Source: Gemmatimonadota bacterium (lineage in GTDB: Bacteria > Gemmatimonadota > Gemmatimonadetes > Gemmatimonadales > GWC2-71-9). Taken from it: DNA of 41,163 bases. The DNA is taken from positions 1 to 41,163 of the forward strand of contig QHTT01000086.1 in the NCBI GenBank assembly GCA_003220935.1, in the 5' to 3' direction. The position numbers were made by a program, and so were the translations under genes. The notes beneath the pieces are model-generated. The model made no database searches. It saw nothing but the letters and a program-made list of their open reading frames with translations, and had not been told where the DNA came from. This document shows, piece after piece, positions 26,880 through 34,448 of the stretch. How positions within the stretch are numbered: position 1 is the stretch's first letter; each line of letters starts with the position of its first letter.

Positions 26880-27028
26880 GGGAAAGAGAAGTCGGCTACG
26901 TGTGCGCTGCGTCACAGGATCGTTGTTGTAGCGGCGACGCCTCGGGCCGATCCGGAAAAGTCGCGGAACCATACGCGCGACGCCAGGTAGGGTCAAGAAG
27001 AGCACGGACCCGAAATGGAATCGACTAC

Positions 27029-27478
27029 ATGCCGCGCCCGATATCGCTTGCGACTACGATGGTGACGAGTCCCGCGCCTCGCTGGCTCGGGATCCTCGTC
27101 CTGGTGGCGACGTTGACGCTGATCCCACGCTGCGGCGTCGCGCAGTTTCTCGATCCCGACAACAAGATCCTCTGCTGGCACTGCAACAGCCACAACGCTC
27201 ACTTCATCGGCGGTGCGACCGCGGACGCGGCACTGCACTTCATGCCATTCGTCAAGCAGAGCTGGGAGACGCCGGCGCGCCGAGTGGCCACCGTCGCGAT
27301 CGCCGGGGTCGGGCTGGAGCTAGCTGATTACGTGCAGTGTCGCCAGGCGCACAGCTGTGGGCGTCCGGACAAGGGCTTCGGGGTGATCGATCTCGGTTAC
27401 GATCTCGCCGGCGCGGCCGTGACGGAGCTCTTGATCGCGGGCCTCAAGCGAGTGCCGGGCTTGAAGCGCCTGTTGTGA
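27029..27478 (+). CDS. Small exported protein, possibly YfiM/DUF2279-like
   Basis: 149 residues from ATG 27029; a second ATG at 27059 would shorten it by ten. Residues 19-37 are a hydrophobic signal or anchor ending in IPRCGVAQ. The body has DNK..CWHCNSHNAHFIGG near the start, a helix AGVGLELADYVQCRQ, and FGVIDLGYDLAGAAVTELLIAG at the end. The order of an HF motif, an E..D motif and a final D-L-x-x-D/N-x-x-G-A segment resembles DUF2279 (YfiM-type) periplasmic proteins; this is a weak pattern match. Four Cys (CWHC and C...C) may bind metal or form disulfides. It converges on the gene at 27488 with 9 nt between stops. Confidence 0.7.
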   Translation: MPRPISLATTMVTSPAPRWLGILVLVATLTLIPRCGVAQFLDPDNKILCWHCNSHNAHFIGGATADAALHFMPFVKQSWETPARRVATVAIAGVGLELADYVQCRQAHSCGRPDKGFGVIDLGYDLAGAAVTELLIAGLKRVPGLKRLL

Positions 27479-27487
27479 CGCGGGAAG

Positions 27488-27664
27488 TCAGCCGCCTAAA
27501 TGGCGCCATGCCGCTGCCAGCGCCGCCAGGGCGGCCCCCGCCCCGATCGTCCAGCGCGCCCACGGCGGGGACGGGTTCCAGGTGAACAGCGCCAGCCAGC
27601 CGACCATGACCATGCCCAGGCCAAGCGCGGCACAGGCTGTTCGGGTCGTGTGCCAACGCGTCAT
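27488..27664 (-). CDS. 58-residue two-helix membrane protein coupled to a sigma-2 protein
   Basis: 58 residues: two hydrophobic helices (about 10-27 and 35-53) joined by a short Trp/Pro loop (TWNPSPPWARW). It has no recognisable domain. Its ATG overlaps the stop of the upstream sigma region-2 gene (ATGA at 27661-27664), so the two are made together. In standard ECF operons this place is taken by a membrane anti-sigma factor; here the protein has no cytoplasmic anti-sigma domain. Alternatively it is an unrelated small membrane protein. Confidence 0.55.
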   Translation of the reverse strand: MTRWHTTRTACAALGLGMVMVGWLALFTWNPSPPWARWTIGAGAALAALAAAWRHLGG

Positions 27665-27948
27665 CGTGAGGGCGTCGCGGTGCGCCGGCGCTCTGCCAGC
27701 GCCCGCGCGATCCCCGACAACCAGGCGAGCGGACTGCCGGCGCGGGGATTGAACTCGCTGGCGGTACGCCAGGCCCGATCGAACGTCTCTACCACGACCT
27801 GCTCGGCCGCGGTCGGATCGACCAGCGCGACGTACACCTGTGCGTACACGGAAAGGCGGTGGCGATCGCACAGCTCGGCGCGCGCCGCTCGGTCGCCCGC
27901 GGCCATCAGCTGCACCAGTTGGGTGTCCGGCATGAGGCGGTGGGTCAC
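27661..27948 (-). CDS. Sigma-70 region 2-only protein (ECF-like, no region 4)
   Basis: 95 residues from GTG 27948; ATG at 27933 is an alternative. The whole chain is a sigma region 2: LMAAGDRAARAELCDRH, then ALVDPTAAEQVVVETFDRAWRTASEF (region 2.2, core-binding) and SPLAWLSGIARALAERRR (region 2.4, -10 recognition). It ends there. The region 4 helix-turn-helix that ECF factors need for -35 recognition is absent, and the following bases encode a membrane protein in another frame, so no simple frameshift hides it. It is homologous to the protein at 34002-34316. It could act on -10-only promoters, need a partner, or be a decoy for core polymerase. Confidence 0.75.
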   Translation of the reverse strand: MTHRLMPDTQLVQLMAAGDRAARAELCDRHRLSVYAQVYVALVDPTAAEQVVVETFDRAWRTASEFNPRAGSPLAWLSGIARALAERRRTATPSR

Positions 27949-28042
27949 TCCTTAAAGAGGCTGTAACGCGTCCGAGGGTAACGGGTGTCTTGCAGCGGGT
28001 GCGGCGCGTCGCATCTTTGGCCCGACCTGGGAGGGCCATGGC

Positions 28043-29893
28043 ATGCGACTCCGTTTTGTGCGTTCGGCGCGCGTCGGCCTCGTGGTCGCGGTGGCCGCGT
28101 GCGGCCAGGCCGCGCCGCCCACGGGCTCGTTCGACCACCTGTTCGCTCCGCCCGAAGGCCGGTTCCAGCACGTCTCGTCTACCGATACGAGCGGCGGGAA
28201 TCACGACTTTGTCGAGATTCCGGCGGGCGACAGCGCCGTGCTGCTCGACACCTCCGGCCCCGGCATAGTGCGGCGGCTGTGGGTCACCGTGGCAAGCCGA
28301 GACCGGCAGTACCTCCGTCGCATCGCGTTGAAGATGTATTGGGAGGGCGAGACCAATCCCTCGGTTGAGGCACCGCTCGGGGACTTCTTCGGCAACGGAT
28401 TCGTCAAGCGCCACTACACCGCTCTGGTAATGGGAGAGGCGAGCGGGGGGTTCTACTGCTATCTGCCGATGCCGTTCCAGCGGCGCGCGCGCGTCGTGGT
28501 CGAGAACGGCACAGGGCGGCCGATCGACGCGCTGTACTACAACATCGAGCTGGTCACGGGCGTCCGGCTGCCGTCGGGCTTCGCGACGTTCCATGCGTGG
28601 TGGCACCGTGACCCGCGCACCGCGGCGCGGGCCCCGCACCTCATTCTGGCTGCGCGCGGCCGCGGTGCCCTCGTCGGCGTCTCCCTCAACGCGCAGAGCT
28701 ACGCGAAGAATCTCTCGTTCCTCGAAGGAGACGAGATCTACGCGGTGGACGGAGAGCGCCGTGGTCAGGGAACCGGGACCGAAGACTACTTCAACAGCGG
28801 CTGGTACTTCGACGAGGGCACGTACGCCGGCCCCTACACGGGACTGATTATAAAGGACGATACGCTGGGGCGCGTGGCGGCGTACCGCTGGCACGTCCCG
28901 GACCCGGTGCCGTTCCGCGACTCGCTGCGCGTCGCCATCGAGCACGGCACCGAGAACGGCGAAGTGGCGGACTATGCGACGATGGCGTACTGGTATCAGA
29001 CCGAGCCGCACGCGCCGCTGCCGCCGTTGCCGCCGCCTGATGCGCGACGCGTGCCTGCCGTCGTCATCCCGCTCGCCGCGCTCCCCGTGGATTCGCTCCA
29101 CTGGCAGCGCCGCGGCGCGAAGACGGTCGTGGCGCTCCCGGTGCCCCGCCCCGACCGTTACACCGTCGTGGTCTACCCGGTTGGCGGCCCCGACAGCGAT
29201 CGCGCCGCGTTCCGTGTGGCACCGAGCCCGGGCCGTTCGGCGCTCCTCGTCGCCGACGACTCCAACACGCTGCTGCCCGCGATCCCGCTCGGCGCCGTGT
29301 CAGTCCGGGACAGCGTGCGGCTCGAGGCGCAGGTACGGCACCTCCCTGCGGCCATCGCAGCGCTGCCCGTCCGCGTGTGGGCGACCGATTGGCACATCGT
29401 CGGGCCGTTCCCGAGCCCGCGCGTGCCCGGGAAAGAGATCAGTCCGGCACTGGACAGTGCGCTCGGGCCGGAACGGAGCACCGATCTCGCGGCGAGCTAC
29501 CTCGGGGCGAACGGCCAGTCGGTTCACTGGCGGCGAGTGACGGCGGGGCCGGACGGCCGCGTGCGGCTCACCCGGATGTTCAAGCCGACGGATTGGGTGC
29601 TCGCCTACGGCGCCGCGTTTCTTTACTCGCCGAGGGGAGGGCCAACCACGCTCCTCCTGGGCGCGGACGACGGGCATGTCCTGTGGGTGAACGGGGAGCG
29701 CGTCTCCGAGCGGCAGGGGCGGCATACCTCGGAGCCCGATGACGTCGCGATTCCGGTACGGCTGCGCGTCGGTTGGAACCGCGTGCTCGTGAAGGTCGCG
29801 AACCTGGATGGCGGCTGGGCGTTCCAGCTGCGGGCCGCCGATCCTGACGGAGTGTTGCGCTGGGGCGCGGGCCCCGGGGGGGAGGCACGATGA
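28043..29893 (+). CDS. DUF2961/GH172-like lipoprotein, putative glycoside hydrolase
   Basis: 616 residues. The N-terminus has a lipoprotein signal with lipobox Cys about residue 20 (AVAACGQ). Residues 30-340 form a DUF2961 beta-sandwich domain, now GH172, whose founding enzymes act on difructose dianhydrides and arabinofuranosides. The conserved GTGTEDYFNSGW, with the likely acidic residue about E247, and the preceding LEGDEIYAVDGE are present. The C-terminal 250 residues are beta-rich, with a LLLGADDGHVLWVNGERV segment of carbohydrate-binding character. A GGGAGGG lies upstream of the ATG. It should work in the periplasm or on the cell surface. The next gene overlaps its stop (ATGA). Confidence 0.85.
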   Translation: MRLRFVRSARVGLVVAVAACGQAAPPTGSFDHLFAPPEGRFQHVSSTDTSGGNHDFVEIPAGDSAVLLDTSGPGIVRRLWVTVASRDRQYLRRIALKMYWEGETNPSVEAPLGDFFGNGFVKRHYTALVMGEASGGFYCYLPMPFQRRARVVVENGTGRPIDALYYNIELVTGVRLPSGFATFHAWWHRDPRTAARAPHLILAARGRGALVGVSLNAQSYAKNLSFLEGDEIYAVDGERRGQGTGTEDYFNSGWYFDEGTYAGPYTGLIIKDDTLGRVAAYRWHVPDPVPFRDSLRVAIEHGTENGEVADYATMAYWYQTEPHAPLPPLPPPDARRVPAVVIPLAALPVDSLHWQRRGAKTVVALPVPRPDRYTVVVYPVGGPDSDRAAFRVAPSPGRSALLVADDSNTLLPAIPLGAVSVRDSVRLEAQVRHLPAAIAALPVRVWATDWHIVGPFPSPRVPGKEISPALDSALGPERSTDLAASYLGANGQSVHWRRVTAGPDGRVRLTRMFKPTDWVLAYGAAFLYSPRGGPTTLLLGADDGHVLWVNGERVSERQGRHTSEPDDVAIPVRLRVGWNRVLVKVANLDGGWAFQLRAADPDGVLRWGAGPGGEAR

Positions 29894-30147
29894 ACGAGAA
29901 TAAGGCGACACCGTCGCCGTGGGGTGGCTGGCTGCTGCACGCCGTGATCGGGACCGGCCTCACGGCCGTGCTGGCGTGGCTTGGGGCGCCGCCGGTCGCC
30001 GTGCTCGCGGCGGTGCTGGCGATGGGGATCGCGCACGAGATCGGCGACGGCGACTTTCTGCGGGTGAACGGGGGCCCGTGGAACGGCGTGCTCGATGTGC
30101 TGGCGTTTCTACCGGCGGCGATCGTGTTTGTGGCGACGCACATCTAG
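29890..30147 (+). CDS. Small integral membrane protein coupled to GH172-like gene
   Basis: 85 residues with two to three hydrophobic helices (about 15-33, 35-50 and 66-84) and a conserved-looking loop HEIGDGDFLRVNGGPWNGVLD between the last two. No family is recognised. Its ATG overlaps the upstream stop, so it is translationally coupled to the GH172-like lipoprotein. The TAG stop codon lies in the left terminal repeat of the MITE-like element, so the natural C-terminus may have been replaced or shortened by that insertion. Confidence 0.65.
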   Translation: MNENKATPSPWGGWLLHAVIGTGLTAVLAWLGAPPVAVLAAVLAMGIAHEIGDGDFLRVNGGPWNGVLDVLAFLPAAIVFVATHI

Positions 30148-30340
30148 CAGGGTGTTGAACAACCAGATGGGCGTGGCGGCGTCATTGATTGGACGCCCTG
30201 AAGGACGCCCTCGGCGCGGGTGCGTCCTAGAAGGACGCTTACGTACGAGTCCTTCAGGACGACAGGGCGGCCGAGGCCGGGCTTGAGCCCGTGCGATCAC
30301 GGGTCGCCACCATCGACGGACTTTTTCAGCGTCCTGCTAG
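30144..30340. mobile_element. MITE-like element, about 197 bp, with terminal inverted repeats
   Basis: The left end begins CTAGCAGGGTGTTGAACAA and the right end, reverse-complemented, begins CTAGCAGGACGCTGAAAAA. They agree at 15 of 19 positions, three of the four differences being transitions. Inside, CCTGAAGGAC (30197-30206) and GTCCTTCAGG (30249-30258) form a further perfect inverted repeat. There is no open reading frame, so it would be non-autonomous. The left repeat supplies the stop codon of the membrane protein gene. Confidence 0.6.
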
Positions 30341-30369
30341 AGCAGGTGAGCTACGCCCTAACCGGCACA

Positions 30370-30442
<73 letters not shown>

Positions 30443-30458
30443 GGACGACGACCAAACT

Positions 30459-31907
30459 TCACATCGCGCCCGGGCTTAAACAAGCGGCCGCCGCGAGCCA
30501 GTCTCGCTCCGCAACCGGGGCCGACGCCATGACCTTCCCGACAACGAGCGTGGCGGGAGGCTCGAGCCCGGCGACCTCCGCGCGCTCGGCGAGCGTCGCG
30601 AGCGTGCCGGTTACGGTGCGCTGCTCGGGCAGCGTGGCGCTCGCGATCACCGCCGCCGGCGTCTCCTCTGGCATGCCGTGCGCGATCAGCCGCGCTGTGA
30701 TCTGGGGAAGCGCGCGCAGTCCCATTAAGAAGACAAGAGCCGGCAACCGAGCCAACGCGTCCCAGTCGAGATCCGACGCCTCCTCGCATTCGTGACCCGC
30801 CACGACCGCGAACGCCGACGCGTGGTGCCGGTGTGTCACGGGGATTCCTGCGGCGGCGGGCGCGGCGATGGCCGAGGTCACCCCGGGAACCACCTCGTAC
30901 GGCACGCCCGCCGCGCGCAACGCCTCGCACTCCTCCGCACCCCGCCCGAACACGAACGGATCCCCACCCTTCAACCGCACGACGACACGACCGCTCCGCG
31001 CCGTCTCGATCAACAGGGTGTTGATCTGCTCCTGCGGCAGCGAATGGCCCTCACTCCCGGGCCGCTTCCCCACGAAGATCCGCTCGGCCCAAGGCGGCGC
31101 CTCCTCGAGCAGGTCGGGATGCACCAGCCGATCGTACACCACAACCTCGGCTGCCCGCAGACGCTCCAGACCCCGCCGCGTGATCAAACCAGGATCCCCA
31201 GGGCCCGCGCCGACGATGGAGACGATCCCTGCGCCCCGGGTCGGACGTGCGGTTCGCCCGTTGCGCCGGCCTGCCGCGGCCTGTACCAGCTGCTCGATGC
31301 GGCGGCGGGCGCCCGCGACGTCGCCCCGCCGCACCGACTCGATCGCGTCGGAATCGACGATGCGATACCACAGCCGGGTACGGATGCGCGCATCGGGGAC
31401 CCGCTGCGCCAGCTCGGACCGCAGCTCGCCCAACAGCTCGAGCAGCGTCGCGTATTCCGGTCCGATCAGCCTCCCGATCCGCTCGCGCAGCCGGACGGCG
31501 AGCGCAGGACTCTTCCCTGCCGTCGAGACGGCGACCGTAACATCGCCCTGGCGGTGGATCGCGGGGGCGATGAAGCTGCAGTGCGGCAGATCGTCCACCG
31601 CGTTGAGCAAGACGCCACGGGCTTCGGCCTCGACCCACACCGCGCGGTTCGCGGCGCGATCGTCGGTCGCTGCGATCGCGAGAAACGCGCCCGCCAGGTC
31701 GCCGGGACGGTACGGCCGCCGCGCGATCGTGACCCTCCCGGCGACCTCCAGATCGTCGAGCCGCCGAGACACGCTCGGGCTGATGACGGTTACGCGCGCG
31801 CCGGCATCGAGCAACCCCATCACCTTCTGCTCGGCGATCGCGCCGCCGCCGATCACCACGGCGCGGCGCCCGCGCAGGTCGAGGAACGCCGGATAGAAGT
31901 GCGTCAC
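30459..31907 (-). CDS. cysG: Siroheme synthase (precorrin-2 dehydrogenase/ferrochelatase + SUMT)
   Basis: 482 residues joining two enzymes. The N-terminal 200 or so residues form the NAD-dependent precorrin-2 dehydrogenase and sirohydrochlorin ferrochelatase (VVIGGGAIAEQKVMGLLDAG, then FIAPAIHRQGDVTVAVST). The C-terminal part is uroporphyrinogen-III C-methyltransferase, with SIVGAGPGDPGLIT, VVRLKGGDPFVFGRG and VPGVTSAIAAPAAAGIPVTHR. Together they make siroheme from uroporphyrinogen III. The start is GTG 31907, overlapping the cysI stop (GTGA), which fits MTHFYPAFLDLRG; the longer frame upstream lies inside cysI. The pairing with the siroheme-dependent sulfite reductase makes functional sense. 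Confidence 0.94.
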   Translation of the reverse strand: MTHFYPAFLDLRGRRAVVIGGGAIAEQKVMGLLDAGARVTVISPSVSRRLDDLEVAGRVTIARRPYRPGDLAGAFLAIAATDDRAANRAVWVEAEARGVLLNAVDDLPHCSFIAPAIHRQGDVTVAVSTAGKSPALAVRLRERIGRLIGPEYATLLELLGELRSELAQRVPDARIRTRLWYRIVDSDAIESVRRGDVAGARRRIEQLVQAAAGRRNGRTARPTRGAGIVSIVGAGPGDPGLITRRGLERLRAAEVVVYDRLVHPDLLEEAPPWAERIFVGKRPGSEGHSLPQEQINTLLIETARSGRVVVRLKGGDPFVFGRGAEECEALRAAGVPYEVVPGVTSAIAAPAAAGIPVTHRHHASAFAVVAGHECEEASDLDWDALARLPALVFLMGLRALPQITARLIAHGMPEETPAAVIASATLPEQRTVTGTLATLAERAEVAGLEPPATLVVGKVMASAPVAERDWLAAAACLSPGAM

Positions 31908-33613
31908 GGCGCGGGCTCCGCGACGGCACTGTTTCGTAGCTCGTCGACGCCGATGCGGCACCAGAAGTCTCCCAGGCCCTCGCCCGGCAGTCGCTCGACG
32001 CGGTAGCGCTCGAGTAGTGGCCGCACCTGGGCGACGAGTCGGCGCCGCGGCACGAGGTCGGCGTACGCCGTCGCGAGTGTGGTGCCGAGCACGCTCCCGC
32101 CCACGAAGATCGTGTACTTGTCCGCCGACCGGCCCACGAACGCGAGGTCCGCGGTGTAGGGTCGCGCGCAGCCGTTGGGACACCCCGTCATCCTCACTGT
32201 GAGCCGCACGTCGGCGAGCCCGAGGCGCTCCAGCTCGCCCTCGAGCTCGTCGATCACGCCGGGGAGCGCCCGCTCGGCTTCGGCGAGCGCCAGACCGCAG
32301 GTCGGGAGCGCCGGGCACGCCATCGACCAGCGCCTTACTGTCGAAATGACCCCTGTCGGCCGCACCCCGTGGTCCGCCAGCATCGCGTCGAGCGCCGCCC
32401 GGCGCTCCTCAGCGATGCCGGTGAGCAGCAGGTTCTGCTGGGGTGTGAAGTGGACGCCGGCGCGGAATACCTCCACGATGCGCCGGACGGCGGTCCTGAG
32501 CTGCGCATCCTCCGCATCTTGGATACGTCCGTTTTCGACGAACAGCCCGTAGAACGAGCGGCCGCCCCCCTGATCGTGCCACCCCAGGTGATCGTGCACG
32601 TCGCTGATCCGGACGGGAGCGGGCGGCCGCAGTGGCCGGCCGAGCCGCTGCTCCACCTGCGCCCGGAACCAATCGAGCCCGCGGTCGTCCAGGAGATACT
32701 TGAGCCGGGCGTGACGACGGTCGCGGCGGTCGCCGTAATCGCGCTGCACGGTGATCACGGCCTCGGCCACTTGGACCACGTCCTCCGGGGTAGCGAACCC
32801 CAGGGGGTCGGCGAGGCGGGGGTAGGTGACCTTCTTGCCGTGGGTCATCCCCAGGCCGCCGCCCACCAGCACGTTGAACCCCGCGAGCGAGTCCCCGTCG
32901 GGAATCACCACGAACCCCAGATCGTTGCTGTAGACATCGGTGCAGTTGTCGTCCGGGGATGCGATGGCGGTCTTGAACTTGCGCGGGAGATAGCGCTCTC
33001 CGTAGATCGGCTCGGGCTCGGGCGCAGGTGCGCCCTCGGCGACCTGGTTGCCGTTGAGCCAGATCTCGTGATAGGCCCGGGTCCGAGGCAGCAAGCGCGC
33101 CGAGATTTGGCGCGCCACGGCGAGCGCCTGATCGCGCAACCCACCGGGCAGCGGCGCCGGGCAGCTCATCACGTTGCGCTGCACGTCGCCGCAGGCGCCG
33201 AGCGTCGTGACCAGCGCGTCGTTCAAGGCGCGGATGGTTCTTTTCAGGTCGCCCTTCACCACGCCGTGAAACTGGTTGTCCTGTCGCGTCGTGACCCGCA
33301 GCGTGCCGTTGCCGTAGCGCCCCGCCAGCTCGTCGAGCACGAGATATTGATCGGCGGTGAGCACGCCGCCCGGAATCTTGCAGCGGACCATGAAGGCGTA
33401 GTCAGGCTCGAGGCCGGCATCGCTCCGCTGGCGGCGTGTGTCGCGGTCGTCCTGCTGATAGACGCCGTGGAACTTGAGCAGCTGCGCGGCCGCGTCTTCG
33501 AAATGGCTGGTGTCGGCGGCGAGCTCCGGGGCGAGCGAGCCGCGCAGCCCGCGGCTCGCCTCCTTGATCTTTTCGACGGCGCTCACGTCCGTGTGCTTGT
33601 CGGCCATCCGCAC
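31904..33613 (-). CDS. cysI: Assimilatory sulfite reductase hemoprotein (CysI-type)
   Basis: 569 residues, the usual length for CysI. It reduces sulfite to sulfide with siroheme and a [4Fe-4S] cluster. Cluster ligands are present: C433-x5-C439 in ACPALPTCGLALAEAE and C478-x3-C482 in TGCPNGCARPY. N-terminal and internal ferredoxin-like halves are recognisable (RVTTRQDNQFHGV, VGGGLGMTHG). GGGAGGAG lies just upstream of ATG 33613. A ferredoxin-nitrite reductase is the main alternative, but the ACPALPTC form favours sulfite. No cysJ or ferredoxin gene is adjacent, so the electron donor is elsewhere. The gene sits behind a terminator in its own leader. Confidence 0.9.
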   Translation of the reverse strand: MRMADKHTDVSAVEKIKEASRGLRGSLAPELAADTSHFEDAAAQLLKFHGVYQQDDRDTRRQRSDAGLEPDYAFMVRCKIPGGVLTADQYLVLDELAGRYGNGTLRVTTRQDNQFHGVVKGDLKRTIRALNDALVTTLGACGDVQRNVMSCPAPLPGGLRDQALAVARQISARLLPRTRAYHEIWLNGNQVAEGAPAPEPEPIYGERYLPRKFKTAIASPDDNCTDVYSNDLGFVVIPDGDSLAGFNVLVGGGLGMTHGKKVTYPRLADPLGFATPEDVVQVAEAVITVQRDYGDRRDRRHARLKYLLDDRGLDWFRAQVEQRLGRPLRPPAPVRISDVHDHLGWHDQGGGRSFYGLFVENGRIQDAEDAQLRTAVRRIVEVFRAGVHFTPQQNLLLTGIAEERRAALDAMLADHGVRPTGVISTVRRWSMACPALPTCGLALAEAERALPGVIDELEGELERLGLADVRLTVRMTGCPNGCARPYTADLAFVGRSADKYTIFVGGSVLGTTLATAYADLVPRRRLVAQVRPLLERYRVERLPGEGLGDFWCRIGVDELRNSAVAEPAP

Positions 33614-33860
33614 TCCTCCCTCGATCGATCACCAAAACCAACAAAACCCAAAAAACGACGGGCCCGCTCCCAATCGGGAAGCGGGCCCACATCGCATTGC
33701 ACGTCGTCTCGGAACTTAGCTCACGTTCGTCCGGTACCGGACCACCGCGCATCGCAATTGCGTCCGCCTCCCCTCGGGAGCGCACACATCCCGCGACAAC
33801 ACGGACGACAGCGAGTGGCGATACGGGTGCTCGTCATACTGGAACGGACCTTACCAAGCA
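33614..33860 (-). promoter_or_regulatory. cysI-cysG leader with probable transcription attenuation
   Basis: The region upstream of cysI has no protein gene on either strand that I trust. It carries an intrinsic terminator (33650-33688) just ahead of cysI and several stem-forming segments before it. A GTG-started frame of 23 residues (33787-33716, complement) contains two TGC Cys codons and ends with TAA shortly before the terminator; it could be a leader peptide read out by Cys supply. An ATG two bases earlier opens a second 22-residue frame, also with two Cys. I see no match to SAM, TPP or cobalamin riboswitch cores. No clear promoter is found; TATGAC near 33820 is a weak -10. Confidence 0.5.
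33650..33688 (-). terminator. Intrinsic terminator in the cysI leader (attenuator)
   Basis: On the minus strand, GGGCCCGCT (33688-33680) pairs perfectly with AGCGGGCCC (33668-33660). An inner CCC/GGG and a short loop complete the hairpin, and TTTTTT follows at 33655-33650. The run lies on the minus-strand side only, so it acts on transcripts heading into cysI. Confidence 0.8.
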
Positions 33861-34001
33861 GTGCCGGGCGCTGTCAACCGGCCATGGTGCGCCAAACCTC
33901 TCGAACCGTCCGTACTTGCACCGCCTGACCGCATGGGCGCCGCCGGCGTGGCCTCCGTCACGGATGTTACGCCCGCTAGCGCGGCACGCTCTTTAGGGCG
34001 C

Positions 34002-34316
34002 ATGCGAGCGCACCCGTGGCGTGCCGGGTTACCGGCTCCTGACACAACCGATCGGGCCATCGTAGAGCGAATGGCGGCGGGGGACCAAGGTGCGGTCCGC
34101 GAGCTGCTGGCGCGCTATCGCAGTACCCTCTACGCAACCGCCTACGCCGCACTGGTCAATCCCGAGCAAGCCGAAGCCGCCGTGGCCAACACCTTCGAGC
34201 AAGCGTGGCGCACGGCGGGGCGGTTCCTGAGCACACGCGGGAGCGTGTCAGGCTGGCTCACCCACCTCACCCGCCTCAACGTCGCGGCGCTGTCGGCAGG
34301 CTGGCCCGCCCACTAG
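34002..34316 (+). CDS. Sigma-70 region 2-only protein (second copy)
   Basis: 104 residues from ATG 34002; earlier in-frame ATGs (33861, 33933) would add an unstructured Ala/Pro-rich leader. The chain is a sigma region 2: ERMAAGDQGAVRELLARYRSTLY, ALVNPEQAEAAVANTFEQAWRTAGRF and a shortened 2.4 segment. It stops without region 4, as does its homologue at 27661-27948, which shares MAAGD, the Y-A-x-x-Y-x-ALV stretch and the AWRTA block. Region 2.4 here is Arg-poor (THLTRLNVAALSAGW), so promoter -10 binding is doubtful and core binding more likely. It stands alone, with a hairpin 33 nt after the stop. Confidence 0.7.
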   Translation: MRAHPWRAGLPAPDTTDRAIVERMAAGDQGAVRELLARYRSTLYATAYAALVNPEQAEAAVANTFEQAWRTAGRFLSTRGSVSGWLTHLTRLNVAALSAGWPAH

Positions 34317-34349
34317 CCCGAGGAGCGTAGCGAGCGGCTGTTTCTGATC

Positions 34350-34372
34350 GGCCGGCGGGCCTCTAGCCGGCC
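34350..34372 (+). terminator. GC-rich hairpin after the second sigma-2 gene
   Basis: GGCCGGC (34350-34356) and GCCGGCC (34366-34372) form a 7-bp stem with a 9-nt loop. No T run follows. It could be a factor-dependent terminator between the sigma-2 gene and the peptidase gene. Confidence 0.35.
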
Positions 34373-34448
34373 CGTATCCGAGCCCCGAGATTTGGCGTCG
34401 AGCCGGAACGTCCCGCACTCCGGAACCAAGCCCATTCGGGGAGACCCC

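Noticed and set aside
30341-30365. Bases reading GTAGCTCACCTG on the minus strand, like a tRNA 5' part
   Set aside because: Only about 12 nt match, the D stem cannot close, and no remainder of a tRNA is found beyond the adjacent MITE-like element.
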